Shown here: in pieces, positions 34,082 to 44,427 of the stretch | Numbering within the stretch: the first letter of the stretch is position 1 | How the letters are laid out: each line of letters starts with the position of its first letter | DNA from: Aciduricibacillus chroicocephali | GTDB lineage: Bacteria; Bacillota; Bacilli; Bacillales; Amphibacillaceae | Length of the DNA: 64,000 bases | Direction: 5' to 3' | Assembly (NCBI RefSeq): GCF_030762805.1 | Contig: NZ_CP129113.1 | Span: 1,564,001-1,628,000, forward strand | Program-made: the position numbers and the translations under genes | The notes under the pieces: generated by a model | The model's database searches: none | The model's input: the letters and a program-made list of their open reading frames with translations, nothing else | Told to the model about the DNA's origin: nothing

Positions 34082-34840
34082 TTATTTTGCACCATTGCGG
34101 TGGAAGTGTTTGACTGGCTGGCGTTTATGCTCTGTTCTTGCATGCATTCGTTCAATAATTTCCTTATCTTTCTCAGGAATATCTCCACCTGTCAAATACG
34201 TATCGATCCGGTCGTAAGTTGTGCCCATTTCATCTTCATCTGTCTGTCCAACCCAGAGGTCTGCACTCGGCTTCTTCTCAACGACAGATAGCGGTACGCC
34301 AAGAGCACGAGCCATTTCACGTACTTCTCCTTTAGTAAAATCAACAAGAGGCAAGAGATCGACCCCGCCGTCTCCATATTTTGTGAAATAGCCTGTATAC
34401 CATTCAGCGGCATTATCTGTTCCAACAACGAGATAATTGTAATTCGTTGCAATTGTGTAAAGCGTGCTCATACGCAAACGCGCGCGAAGATTGGCATCGG
34501 CCATCCGGCTGTTTTCTTCCTTCCATTCCTGACGCGCCGAAACTTCCTGCTTCACATTGCCAAAGAGCGCTTCATGTGCTGACTCGAGATTAATTTCCAA
34601 TGAATCAATGCCAATTGCATCAATTGTTTTCTTCGCATCCGCCACGTCGTCCGGATTGCTTTTCAAAGGCATCATGACACCTAATGAATTGTCCGGGCAT
34701 GCCCGTTTGATAAGTGCAGCAACTACGGCTGAATCCAGTCCGCCGCTCACTCCGACAACAAGACCTTTGACATGTGCCTCTTCCGTACGCTCTCTTAGCC
34801 ATTTTACAATTGCCTCAATATGTGCTTCCATTTTATCCAT
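34082..34840 (-). CDS. nadE: NH3-dependent NAD+ synthetase
   Basis: 252-residue N-type ATP pyrophosphatase making NAD+ from deamido-NAD+. The P-loop is GVSGGLDSAVVAAL (about residues 29-42), and other motifs are NLRARLRMSTLYTIA (about 134) and GTDNAAEWYTGYFTKYGDGGVDLLP (about 155, split). No glutaminase domain is present, so ammonia is the donor. ATG 34840 lies eight bases after AAGGAG. It sits between safA and the CoxA-like gene, an unusual place compared with B. subtilis, where the NAD genes nadABC lie on the far side of safA. Confidence 0.95.
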   Translation of the reverse strand: MDKMEAHIEAIVKWLRERTEEAHVKGLVVGVSGGLDSAVVAALIKRACPDNSLGVMMPLKSNPDDVADAKKTIDAIGIDSLEINLESAHEALFGNVKQEVSARQEWKEENSRMADANLRARLRMSTLYTIATNYNYLVVGTDNAAEWYTGYFTKYGDGGVDLLPLVDFTKGEVREMARALGVPLSVVEKKPSADLWVGQTDEDEMGTTYDRIDTYLTGGDIPEKDKEIIERMHARTEHKRQPVKHFHRNGAK

Positions 34841-34996
34841 GTACAGCTCTCCTTTTTTGCAAAACGACATGATTATCATTTTAGCATGCTCTGGCCACAT
34901 TGCCACAATACCTTATTTTATGTACCCGATATTCATTCTGAAAAACAAAAAACGCCGAACCTCCATCTCTGTGAAAGCATGGGGTCCGGCTTTTGT

Positions 34997-36184
34997 TTAA
35001 AACTGTTCAGGATTTTCACTTGGATTGGCCGAGTCGAAAGAATTTTCGTTTTCGTCCTGTTCGCTTTCCTCATATCGGAGCGAATGAGGACTGTACAAAT
35101 TCTGATCATCAAAATAGCGAGGCATTGATTCATGATAAGTACGTTCTTGCGGCTCTCTTTGTTCCGCCGCAAGCTCTGGTGCCTGCTCGAATCGCGGATC
35201 ATTTAAATCTTGGCCATTTGCCTGCTGCTGTCCTTCGTCATCGCGGTGCATAATCGGCGTTGGATAGTTTGTCATGCCTTGTGGATACATCTGTTCACCA
35301 TGGATATCCCAAGCATGTGTCCATGGCTGCATCCCACCATGCATGTAAGGCATATGATGCCCATATTCAGAGCCACAGTATCCTACATGATGGCCATGAT
35401 CATAATGTCCATGATGGCCGTACCCTGACTCACAAGGGCTGCATTCATAACTTACTGCTTCGCACGGGCTTGGCATTGGTGGCTGAACCGGCGGCTGAAC
35501 ATGCTGTACTGGAGGCATAATTGGATAAAAATAAACAGGCAAAATTTGAATCTGTGGCTGCGTTGTCGGGCATGGCTGCTGAACTGGAGCAGGTTGTGTC
35601 GCCTGCTGTTGTGCTTGCTGGTAAATTTGGTTCTGAATCATATCAAATTCAATTTTAGGCTGCTGGTAAATTTGCGGCTGCGGTATTACCGGAGCTTCAT
35701 ATTTGGGTGCTTCGTATTTTGGAGCTTCATACTTTGGCATCTCAAATTTCGGAGCCTCATATTTTGGAGCTTGATATTTCGGAACCTCATACTTTGGTGC
35801 TTCATACTTTGGCATTGCTTTCTGTGGAGCCTCATACATCGGCATTTGCGGTTTAACCGAAACACCAGGTTTCAGATCATCCGGCTCAATAACAGGCACA
35901 GGGACTGTCGGCATTGCCTTCAAAGGAACTTCCGGCGGAACAACTTCCTCTTTAATTTGTGCAGGCATGTTCATCGGCGGCACCACACCTGGACTCGTTC
36001 CCATTGGCTTACCTTCATGCTTGGCAGGACTTGAATGACTCGGGATTTTAATTTTCATTCCCGGCATGATCATCTCTGGATTAGAAAGCTGTGTGTTCAT
36101 ACTCTTCAACTGTTCAAAATTAACGTTGTATTGTTTGGCAATCTTCCAAAGTGTGTCCCCTTTTTGGACGATATGAATTTTCAA
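34997..36184 (-). CDS. safA: spore coat morphogenetic protein SafA
   Basis: 395-residue protein with an N-terminal LysM domain (residues 1-48: KIHIVQKGDTLWKIAKQY ... PGMKIKIP) that targets the cortex-coat interface. A Pro-rich linker follows, then a tandem run of K-Y/F-E-x-P pentapeptides, then a Gln/Pro-rich and a His/Gly/Tyr-rich region (YGHHGHYDHGHH). SafA organises the inner coat and partners SpoVID, also encoded in this window. The start is TTG 36184, because AAAGGAG is upstream and LysM begins immediately; homologues start MKIH. The LysM position is diagnostic; the rest is low complexity. Confidence 0.9.
   Translation of the reverse strand: MKIHIVQKGDTLWKIAKQYNVNFEQLKSMNTQLSNPEMIMPGMKIKIPSHSSPAKHEGKPMGTSPGVVPPMNMPAQIKEEVVPPEVPLKAMPTVPVPVIEPDDLKPGVSVKPQMPMYEAPQKAMPKYEAPKYEVPKYQAPKYEAPKFEMPKYEAPKYEAPKYEAPVIPQPQIYQQPKIEFDMIQNQIYQQAQQQATQPAPVQQPCPTTQPQIQILPVYFYPIMPPVQHVQPPVQPPMPSPCEAVSYECSPCESGYGHHGHYDHGHHVGYCGSEYGHHMPYMHGGMQPWTHAWDIHGEQMYPQGMTNYPTPIMHRDDEGQQQANGQDLNDPRFEQAPELAAEQREPQERTYHESMPRYFDDQNLYSPHSLRYEESEQDENENSFDSANPSENPEQF
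35695..35845 (-). repeat. 15-bp tandem repeats encoding K-Y-E-A-P units in safA
   Basis: About nine or ten imperfect 15-base units encode KYEAP, KYEVP, KYQAP, KFEMP and similar. The array lies inside safA and is in frame throughout, so copy-number change would alter protein length in five-residue steps. Confidence 0.85.
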
Positions 36185-36370
36185 AAGAAACCCGTCTCCT
36201 TTCAGACTCTTCAAAGAAAATAAATATGGTTCCATACAACCTATGCACAAAGTAGGCAGAAGTTGTATCAAAGTGTAAAAGCGGCTCTGTCAGAGGCGAA
36301 CGCATAAGCAGAATTGTGCAGGGCTGGTGCTCTTTTCAGCCTCAACTCCCAAAGGGAAGAAAAATAATAA

Positions 36371-36494
36371 TGTTCCGCAAGCTAAAAACGCGACGTCCTG
36401 CTCCTGCGGTTACTCGTCGCAAAAAGCGTTGAGGATTATTCGAGGCAGGTATTCTTGTCAACGCTTGCACTAGCCCGTCCTGGGGGGCGGAACA
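36371..36494. repeat. structured inverted-repeat element, unassigned
   Basis: The outer arms TGTTCCGC (36371-36378) and GCGGAACA (36487-36494) are perfect. Inside are two further hairpins: GCGACG (36390-36395) with CGTCGC (36415-36420), and AAGCGTTGA (36424-36432) with TCAACGCTT (36458-36466). No open reading frame or known riboswitch is recognised. It lies between the safA start and the pheA terminator. A dispersed intergenic repeat or a structured RNA would fit; I cannot decide without a genome-wide search. Confidence 0.6.
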
Positions 36495-36502
36495 CTAAAA
36501 AG

Positions 36503-36528
36503 CCCGCTATCCAAAAAAGGATAGCGGG
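36503..36528 (-). terminator. intrinsic terminator after pheA
   Basis: Perfect 10-bp stem CCCGCTATCC / GGATAGCGGG with six-base loop; on the minus strand it is followed by CTTTTTAG. Confidence 0.92.
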
Positions 36529-36539
36529 CGTGGAGAAAT

Positions 36540-37391
36540 TTATTTCATATTGAAAACGGAATATGTGCCAAGCAAAGTAATGTCACAGCCAAGGGCTTCC
36601 AATTCGGACTGTACACCTGGGAACAGTGCATCATCATATGGCTGATTAACGTCAATAATGAAGAAATAATCACCTAGACCCGTCTTTGTAGGACGAGACT
36701 CGATTTTGGACAAGTTCATTTTCCGCCAGCTGAATGCGGAGAGTACCTGATGCAAAGCACCTGGGTTATCCGTCGGCAGCGTTACGAGCAAAGTCGTTTT
36801 CTCGCTCTGCGATTCATGATCAGGACGCATTGGTTCTTCAGCTTTTGTAAGTACAGCGAAGCGTGTATGGTTATTCGGATAATCATGAATGTTTTCACGT
36901 GCAATCTTCAAACCATATTCCTTTGCTGCAAGCACATTGCCGATCGCAGCCTGAGACCTGTCCGATGAGGCTACTATTTCAGCAGCACGTCCTGTTGAGT
37001 TAGCAAATTCAATCTTGGCCTGCGGTAGTTCCTTATGGATGAACTGGTGACATTGAGCAATTGCATGACTATGGGAGAGCACTTCCTCGATATCCCCCAA
37101 CTCTCCCTTGAAGTCTTTGTTCAGTAACAAGTGCTGCTCAATTGGCACAACAAGTTCAGCGACAATCGGGAGACGCACCTGATGAACGAGATAGTCAATT
37201 GTCAGATGCACGGTTCCTTCAATCGCATTTTCCAGCGGGACGACCCCTGCATCGACGGTTCCATTGTTAACTGCGTCAATGCATTCCGGAATCGTGTTAA
37301 ATCCATGCGTTTCTGCGTTTGGAAATGCCCAATCCACAGCAAGTTTCGTGAAAGTCCCCTTTGGACCGAGATAGCCGATTTTCTTTGTCAA
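36540..37391 (-). CDS. pheA: prephenate dehydratase
   Basis: 283-residue monofunctional PDT in phenylalanine synthesis. It begins KKIGYLGPKGTFT; substrate motifs are VPLENAIEGTVHLTIDYL (about 55-72) and NHTRFAVL (about 170). The C-terminal ACT domain (about 195-275) has TDNPGALHQVLSAFSWRKMN and ESRPTK for phenylalanine feedback. The start is TTG 37391 behind GGGGGGAG. B. subtilis has the ACT protein gene thrR/pheB between pheA and obg; here only 49 bases separate them. Confidence 0.95.
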   Translation of the reverse strand: MTKKIGYLGPKGTFTKLAVDWAFPNAETHGFNTIPECIDAVNNGTVDAGVVPLENAIEGTVHLTIDYLVHQVRLPIVAELVVPIEQHLLLNKDFKGELGDIEEVLSHSHAIAQCHQFIHKELPQAKIEFANSTGRAAEIVASSDRSQAAIGNVLAAKEYGLKIARENIHDYPNNHTRFAVLTKAEEPMRPDHESQSEKTTLLVTLPTDNPGALHQVLSAFSWRKMNLSKIESRPTKTGLGDYFFIIDVNQPYDDALFPGVQSELEALGCDITLLGTYSVFNMK

Positions 37392-37440
37392 TTGCTTCTC
37401 CCCCCTGAATTCCTCACCTGCTTTTGAAGCTCATTTCTCT

Positions 37441-38727
<1,287 letters not shown>

Positions 38728-38732
38728 TCACC

Positions 38733-39257
38733 TCAAGATTTGTATGGAATCGTTATTCGACAGTAGATTTCTTTCTGTTCTGCTTCATATTCTGTCTGAA
38801 TTTCCTTTCCTGGGCTGCAGTCAAACTCATCTGCATATTGAAAAGGCCCTTCTGCACGGAATTCAAAGTAGACTCTCTCATCGTCATTATTCACAGAAAG
38901 TGTCACTTCATGCAAAATTTCAGGGGAACTTGAGCGGAGCAGTGCATCTGCAAACTGATTGCTGATGCGGTGGAGTTCCTCGTCGTGATGAGTCAGTTTG
39001 ATTCCCGTAGTATTAATTTTATGGTACATGCGAAGACGGCTGTATAAGCTGTCAAAACGGGCTGTCCATAATGTGAATTGGGGAATACTTAAACTGGACA
39101 AACGACGGTCTTGATCACAAAGCTCTATCCAATCATCTAGCAGCTCTCTCGCTCTTTCAGGACGATTCATTGAAAGATAGCCATGGAGCAACTGAATTTG
39201 ATTAAGAACATCATGACGGTATTTCTGCAAAATTTGCATCACTTCACGTTCGTTCAT
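38733..39257 (-). CDS. spo0B: sporulation initiation phosphotransferase Spo0B
   Basis: 174-residue phosphotransferase of the Spo0F-Spo0B-Spo0A phosphorelay. The phosphorylated histidine is in KYRHDVLNQIQLLHGYLSM (His15), in a helical-hairpin dimerisation region (residues 5-60). The degenerate histidine-kinase-like C-terminal domain lacks ATP-binding boxes. ATG 39257 follows AGGTGTG. It lies downstream of rpmA after a terminator and is coupled to obg. Confidence 0.93.
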   Translation of the reverse strand: MNEREVMQILQKYRHDVLNQIQLLHGYLSMNRPERARELLDDWIELCDQDRRLSSLSIPQFTLWTARFDSLYSRLRMYHKINTTGIKLTHHDEELHRISNQFADALLRSSSPEILHEVTLSVNNDDERVYFEFRAEGPFQYADEFDCSPGKEIQTEYEAEQKEIYCRITIPYKS

Positions 39258-39396
39258 CGAATCACACCTACATTTCTACAAAATTATAGCAGATTCCTGA
39301 GACAATTTCATGATGCATTTCCTGCTGTTTAAATGACCTACCTGAATTAACCAAGAGAAATCAGGCAGAATCAATTTACACAATGATAAAAAAAGA

Positions 39397-39427
39397 AAAG
39401 CTCCAGCAAATCCGCCGGAGCTTTTCC
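39397..39427 (-). terminator. intrinsic terminator after rpmA
   Basis: AAAAGCTCCGGCGG / TTTGCTGGAGCTTTT stem on the minus strand with a following T-tract; closes the rplU-prp-rpmA operon. Confidence 0.9.
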
Positions 39428-39439
39428 TGATTAAATAAA

Positions 39440-40061
<622 letters not shown>

Positions 40062-40070
40062 GCGTAACCC

Positions 40071-40379
40071 TTACAGGCTGATCTTGTCGATGACAAGCTT
40101 AGTGTAAGGCTGACGATGACCTTGTTTACGATGGTAGTTCTTTTTCGCTTTGAACTTGATGACAGTGATTTTCTTCTGACGGCCGTGTTTCTCAACTTTA
40201 GCTGTCACAGTAGCTCCTTCAACGTATGGAGCACCAACTTTCACGTCACTTCCGCCTACGAAAATAACCTTATCGAATGTTACAGTCTCTTCTGCATCAG
40301 CAGCCAACTTCTCAACGTAGATTGTTTGTCCTTCCTCTACTTTGATCTGCTTGCCGCCAGTTTCAATAATTGCGTACAT
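40071..40379 (-). CDS. rplU: 50S ribosomal protein L21
   Basis: 102-residue L21 beginning [18 protein letters not shown], with the conserved [22 protein letters not shown] near the C-terminus that binds 23S rRNA. ATG 40379 was chosen because homologues start there and GGAGG lies upstream; the frame continues three codons. First gene of rplU-prp-rpmA, preceded by a structured leader. Confidence 0.97.
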   Translation of the reverse strand: MYAIIETGGKQIKVEEGQTIYVEKLAADAEETVTFDKVIFVGGSDVKVGAPYVEGATVTAKVEKHGRQKKITVIKFKAKKNYHRKQGHRQPYTKLVIDKISL

Positions 40380-40481
40380 GGTGCGCACCTCCTCTTGGTC
40401 TAAGACTCGCCGGGCCGAGGTACTTCCTTAAGGAAGATTTATAACCTTTGCCGTGCGGTTGTAGCACTGGTGCTACTTAAC
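40380..40481 (-). promoter_or_regulatory. L21 leader RNA of the rplU operon
   Basis: About 100-base untranslated leader containing two hairpins on the minus strand: AGTAGCACCAGTGCTACAACC and the ACCTCGGCCCGGCGAGTC region just before the ribosome site. Its position and GC-rich hairpin match the L21 leader family of Firmicutes, thought to mediate ribosomal-protein autoregulation. The assignment rests on position and hairpins. Confidence 0.65.
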
Positions 40482-40487
40482 ATATGA

Positions 40488-40516
40488 ATCTTAACAAAAT
40501 GTGAGCATACTGTCAA
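40488..40516 (-). promoter_or_regulatory. sigma-A promoter of the rplU operon
   Basis: TTGACA (40511-40516) and TAAGAT (40488-40493) on the minus strand with a 17-base spacer. Confidence 0.8.
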
Positions 40517-40523
40517 GCACTCT

Positions 40524-41372
40524 TCAATTTCTGCGTGCGAGAATTTGTCCAATCGTTTTGTCATGAGAACCGCTCGAGAAATAGGCTTTCAACAACTCAC
40601 TCTCATGTACCCTCTGTTCATTATTTTTCTCTTTAAATATGAATATATGTCGACGATTCCTTCTGATTTTGGACAATATTATAAGTAGACGCTCATCATG
40701 CCCACTTCTTGTTTCTGTTACACGTTCAATTTGCATTACAGGCCTCTTCAGCAAAAAGCGGATAAATGCATAATAACGCTGCTTCCACTCTGTCCGGTTT
40801 TCCATGAGGAGGAAAAGGACAAGACATATTGAAGTAAGCTGAAACGAAAAATAAATAAGCTGGATGGAAAGAAGCACCAGTCCAAGAAAAACGGAAAGGA
40901 TTATCGTAAAAGTGTGGGCCTTCCTGCAAGGCAGAATACTGGCGAGGACCAAAGAGAGCAACTTGCCGCCATCAAGCGGCCATACTGGTAGCATATTAAA
41001 AAGCAGAATCATCATATTCGCGTTATGTAAAGTTGAGAGAAAAGGATCTGGTATATAATTACCAAACAGAATGAGACAAGCGAAAATAAGCACATGCTGA
41101 AACGGGCCGGCAATGACGACAAGAGCTTCTTCAGAAATCGGCCTGCTTCCATGTTCAGCTGTCTTCATGACACCGCCAAATATCCAGATCATGATTTTTT
41201 CAATTCTCCATCTGAAATAAAGAGCCATTAGCACATGGCCAAGTTCATGAATACAAACAATCAACAGCATGACCGCAAATTCAGTGAACGCTCCTGTCAA
41301 ATATGCCGCCAAAAAGAAAAAAAGCAAAACCGGATGCAACTGAATCGGCGGTATTGCTTTAAGGACGTTCAT
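40524..41372 (-). CDS. spoIVFB: stage IV sporulation intramembrane metalloprotease SpoIVFB
   Basis: 282-residue site-2 protease that cleaves pro-sigma-K in the mother cell. About six hydrophobic segments; the zinc motif HELGH (about residues 42-46) and the third-ligand motif LPVWPLDGGK (about 127-136) are intact, followed by a cytosolic CBS-like domain. ATG 41372 lies inside the spoIVFA 3' end, giving a 14-base overlap and coupling to its regulator SpoIVFA. Confidence 0.93.
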   Translation of the reverse strand: MNVLKAIPPIQLHPVLLFFFLAAYLTGAFTEFAVMLLIVCIHELGHVLMALYFRWRIEKIMIWIFGGVMKTAEHGSRPISEEALVVIAGPFQHVLIFACLILFGNYIPDPFLSTLHNANMMILLFNMLPVWPLDGGKLLSLVLASILPCRKAHTFTIILSVFLGLVLLSIQLIYFSFQLTSICLVLFLLMENRTEWKQRYYAFIRFLLKRPVMQIERVTETRSGHDERLLIILSKIRRNRRHIFIFKEKNNEQRVHESELLKAYFSSGSHDKTIGQILARRN

Positions 41373-42177
41373 CAACTTTTGTCACCGGAGCAGGATCTAC
41401 ATACTGTTTGTTTCGTTCAACTGAATAATAGACTGATTTCTCTTTATCATTTGGAGAAAATTGAGCGATCTTCTGATTTTGTCCCACGTATTGATACAGA
41501 TGGACATCCAGCTTACTTAAATTCCCGTAAATAGACTTGCTCCCATCCTCATGCTGGACAACAACAGTACGCCCTGTTTTTTTATCATTTCCCGCAAAAA
41601 CGACTACTCCTTTTTTCATCGAGTTTACATCTGAAGGTTTATCGGCAGTAATTTTCACACCTTGGCCATTTGCTTCGAACGATTCGGAAATAATACCGGC
41701 AACGGGCAGTGCCTGTGGTTCTGCTTCTTCTTGCAAATTCGGATTTTTTGGCAGCAATGCAAGTGGCGCTCCGAATTTGTTCTGATACCAGGCATTTGCT
41801 TTGGCAAATTGGAAGTTCTCTGTAAAGGCATTGTTCGCCCAATATTTCACTTTTGCTGTACGGTCAGCATCTGATTGCATAAGTAGGAACATACCCGCGA
41901 ACAGACAGCAGCTCACCATCCCCTTTGCAATGAAGGCTGGAGAAATACGCACTTTTCCTTTGTTCTCTTCATCATCCCGCTTAACTGCACTAGGCTGCGG
42001 CATGCCGATAAACCCATGTTTTTCTTCTTCTTGGGGTACCAATGCAGCCAGATTGACTGACTCCTCCTGGACTTCCAATTCAGGCTCCGTATGTTCCATG
42101 TTTTTCGCTACAATATCACGGTCACGTTTCTTTTTACGCTGCATGATTGATTGACGCACTTTTTTGATTTCGCTCAT
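41359..42177 (-). CDS. spoIVFA: stage IV sporulation protein SpoIVFA
   Basis: 272-residue regulator that holds SpoIVFB inactive with BofA until forespore signalling. A basic/acidic cytosolic N-terminus (residues 1-90) precedes one TM segment (about 95-112, GMVSCCLFAGMFLLM), a linker and a C-terminal LytM/M23-like domain (about 175-260: KKGVVVFAGNDKKTGRTVVV). That domain lacks the canonical HxH zinc ligands, so it is probably non-catalytic, as in homologues. ATG 42177 follows AAAGGTGAG. Confidence 0.9.
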   Translation of the reverse strand: MSEIKKVRQSIMQRKKKRDRDIVAKNMEHTEPELEVQEESVNLAALVPQEEEKHGFIGMPQPSAVKRDDEENKGKVRISPAFIAKGMVSCCLFAGMFLLMQSDADRTAKVKYWANNAFTENFQFAKANAWYQNKFGAPLALLPKNPNLQEEAEPQALPVAGIISESFEANGQGVKITADKPSDVNSMKKGVVVFAGNDKKTGRTVVVQHEDGSKSIYGNLSKLDVHLYQYVGQNQKIAQFSPNDKEKSVYYSVERNKQYVDPAPVTKVDERP

Positions 42178-42249
42178 CGTCTTCTCACCTTTGCCATGAA
42201 TATTTATGTGTTGGTTCATTGTATGGTGGACAAGATTGTTTTATGCCAT

Positions 42250-42295
42250 AGCAAAAAAACAGATGCATACCGGTATGATACCGGATGCATCTGTT
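42250..42295 (-). terminator. intrinsic terminator after minD
   Basis: ACAGATGCATCCGGTAT / ATACCGGTATGCATCTGT on the minus strand, followed by T7. Confidence 0.92.
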
Positions 42296-42307
42296 CGTGA
42301 GATTATA

Positions 42308-43105
42308 TTATGAGCGCATACCAAAGAATTTCTTAACCTTTTGCATCATCGTTTCCTTCTTCTCCAATGCCTGTAGAGGAACGGTTTCGCCAAGGATTCT
42401 TCTTGCGACATTACGATAGGCGATGGAAGCCTTGGACTTTGGCTGGAATGCCACAGGCTCTCCATTGTTGGATGCCTTGATTACATCGTCATCATCAATA
42501 ACAATCCCGATGAGATCAATTGCGAGGATTTGCAAAATATCATCAATATCAAGCATATCCCCTTTTTGAATCATATGGCTTCTGATTCTATTGATGATCA
42601 AGTTTGGCCTGTCCATCTCTCTTTGTTCAAGGAGACCGATAACCCTGTCGGCATCGCGTACACTTGATTTCTCAGGCGTCGTTACAACAATTGCCCGGTC
42701 AGCAGCCGCAATCGCGTTCTGGAACCCTTGTTCAATTCCTGCCGGACAATCGATCAGAATATAATCGTAATCCATCTTCAATTCAGCGACAATTTTTTCC
42801 ATTCCTTCAGATGTAACGGAAGTCTTGTCACTCGTTTGTGCTGCTGGTAAAAGTGCGAGATGCTCAAATCGCTTATCGCGAATTAGCGCCTGCTGAAGTT
42901 TGCAGCGTTCTTCAATGACATCGACAATATCATAGATGATCCGATTCTCAAGTCCCATGACGACATCAAGGTTGCGGAGACCGATATCCGTATCGATCAG
43001 ACAGACTTTTTTCTCCATCAGTGCCAGTGATGTTCCGAGATTGGCTGTAGTCGTCGTCTTGCCGACCCCGCCTTTACCCGATGTAATTACAATGGCTTCA
43101 CCCAT
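42308..43105 (-). CDS. minD: septum site-determining ATPase MinD
   Basis: 265-residue ParA/MinD ATPase. The deviant Walker A is GKGGVGKTTTTANLG (about residues 10-24), DTDIGLRNLD (about 39-48) and DYDYILIDCPAGIE (about 114-127) follow, and the C-terminal amphipathic membrane-targeting helix is VKKFFGMRS. It recruits MinC to the membrane. The start overlaps the minC end by eight bases. Confidence 0.98.
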   Translation of the reverse strand: MGEAIVITSGKGGVGKTTTTANLGTSLALMEKKVCLIDTDIGLRNLDVVMGLENRIIYDIVDVIEERCKLQQALIRDKRFEHLALLPAAQTSDKTSVTSEGMEKIVAELKMDYDYILIDCPAGIEQGFQNAIAAADRAIVVTTPEKSSVRDADRVIGLLEQREMDRPNLIINRIRSHMIQKGDMLDIDDILQILAIDLIGIVIDDDDVIKASNNGEPVAFQPKSKASIAYRNVARRILGETVPLQALEKKETMMQKVKKFFGMRS

Positions 43106-43784
43106 TCAGCATTCTCCTTTCGAATCCATCGAGTTCATGCCGTCTCGCTCGTACTTTTTGCAATTTCTCCATGAGAACTTCGCTCGATGTCTCATCATAA
43201 ACACCACAGCCCATCAACATGCCTTTCCCCGAATCATCGGGTGACTGCCGTATATGGCCGGCGATGCGCAGCTGGTTCGGCTTCATATAAGAAGCGATAA
43301 TGACTGATTTCAAATCACCATCATACCCTGCATGTGCAATACCGTATAAATTACCCAATATGTATACATTACCCGTAGCACATACATGGCCGCCAGGATT
43401 GACATCACCAATCAGAAGCAGATCCCCGTTCACCTTTAGCACTTGCCCGGAGCGGACGATCCGTGAAATGGTCTTCACTTCACTTTCTTCTCTCCATTTG
43501 AGTGCATCTTCACGGCGAATGACATCTGACTCGATGGCCTGGACCGTCATCCTGTTGCCATTGGCGATCAATTCTCTTAGCCTCTGTTTCTCTTTTTCCG
43601 CCAAGTAGCGGTTTCCGAGTTTCACAGTCACACCGGCAATAGGCTCGTCTTTGTCCGGCTGGCTTGCGGCGATTTTTTCGCTTAACTCTTCAAAGGCTTC
43701 TTCAAAAGAACATAAATCGTCTATGAACAAAGTCAGACCGTCTCTGGTCCCTTTTATTGTAACTTTTTGTTTGCTTTCATGCAT
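43098..43784 (-). CDS. minC: septum formation inhibitor MinC
   Basis: 228-residue FtsZ inhibitor. The N-terminal MinC_N domain is at residues 1-100 (KVTIKGTRDGLTLFIDD). The C-terminal beta-helical domain at about 115-220 has RSGQVLKVNGDLLLIGDVNPGG and ATGNVYILGNLYG, the MinD-binding core. ATG 43784 follows AGGTGAAC. It lies between mreD and minD as in B. subtilis. Confidence 0.96.
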   Translation of the reverse strand: MHESKQKVTIKGTRDGLTLFIDDLCSFEEAFEELSEKIAASQPDKDEPIAGVTVKLGNRYLAEKEKQRLRELIANGNRMTVQAIESDVIRREDALKWREESEVKTISRIVRSGQVLKVNGDLLLIGDVNPGGHVCATGNVYILGNLYGIAHAGYDGDLKSVIIASYMKPNQLRIAGHIRQSPDDSGKGMLMGCGVYDETSSEVLMEKLQKVRARRHELDGFERRMLNG

Positions 43785-43887
43785 GTCCCGTTCACCTGCC
43801 TCGACCTTCTTTGGGCGGTCGGCGCGCTCGGCTGCCGACCTATTTCAAAAACTGGTGCCAACATAACTAGTACAGCCTGCATGGAAG

Positions 43888-44427
43888 CTAGAACGATCGA
43901 TGACTGGCAAGCTGTTCATACTGCCAGCGTTCGAATCTGCTGGCAAGGAGCGGATAGAGCACAATCAGGAAAATCAGATTGAGCAAAACTGTCGGCAGCA
44001 TGCGCTGAAGCAGATAGCCGCTCCACGCAATTTCCGTAAGACCCGCTGTCAAATAAATAAAATGAATAATCAAATCTCCCAATGCAATGCTGAAAACACC
44101 AAGTAGCATTGTTACATAAAAATTACCATGGAACCGCCCTCTTACAGAATGCATCAGGAAGATGACGAGTGTGTAGGAGAACATATACACACCTAGCACA
44201 CTCGTATATACGATATCGATCAGAAGACCGAAAATCGCAGCGTATAAGACAGAGTAGTATGTGTTCTCCTTATCATAAAACAAAACAGAGAAAAGGAGAA
44301 CAGCGAGAGCCCAATGAGGGATGATATATGTATCGCCTAGTACAATGTTGGACGGAAGCAGATTGAGAGCTACTCCTTCGAGCACGACAACGATGAACAG
44401 GATGAGCGGGATCAGAAGCTTCTTCAT
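43888..44427 (-). CDS. mreD: rod shape-determining protein MreD
   Basis: 179-residue integral membrane protein with five or six hydrophobic helices filling almost the whole chain. It belongs to the elongasome with MreB, MreC and RodA. Its ATG overlaps the mreC stop (ATGA), so translation is coupled. The hundred bases after it contain a GGTCGGC/GCCGACC hairpin without a T-tract, so min genes may be read through. Confidence 0.92.
   Translation of the reverse strand: MKKLLIPLILFIVVVLEGVALNLLPSNIVLGDTYIIPHWALAVLLFSVLFYDKENTYYSVLYAAIFGLLIDIVYTSVLGVYMFSYTLVIFLMHSVRGRFHGNFYVTMLLGVFSIALGDLIIHFIYLTAGLTEIAWSGYLLQRMLPTVLLNLIFLIVLYPLLASRFERWQYEQLASHRSF

Noticed and set aside
35695-35845. Possible CRISPR-like short regular repeats
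   Set aside because: Units are 15 bases with no spacers and are in frame in SafA; no cas genes are near.
35501-36034. 177-codon Leu/Arg/Trp-rich plus-strand frame opposite safA
   Set aside because: An artefact of the safA pentapeptide repeats read on the other strand.
43785-43887. GGTCGGC/GCCGACC hairpin between mreD and minC as a terminator
   Set aside because: No T-tract follows on the minus strand; read-through into minCD is more likely.
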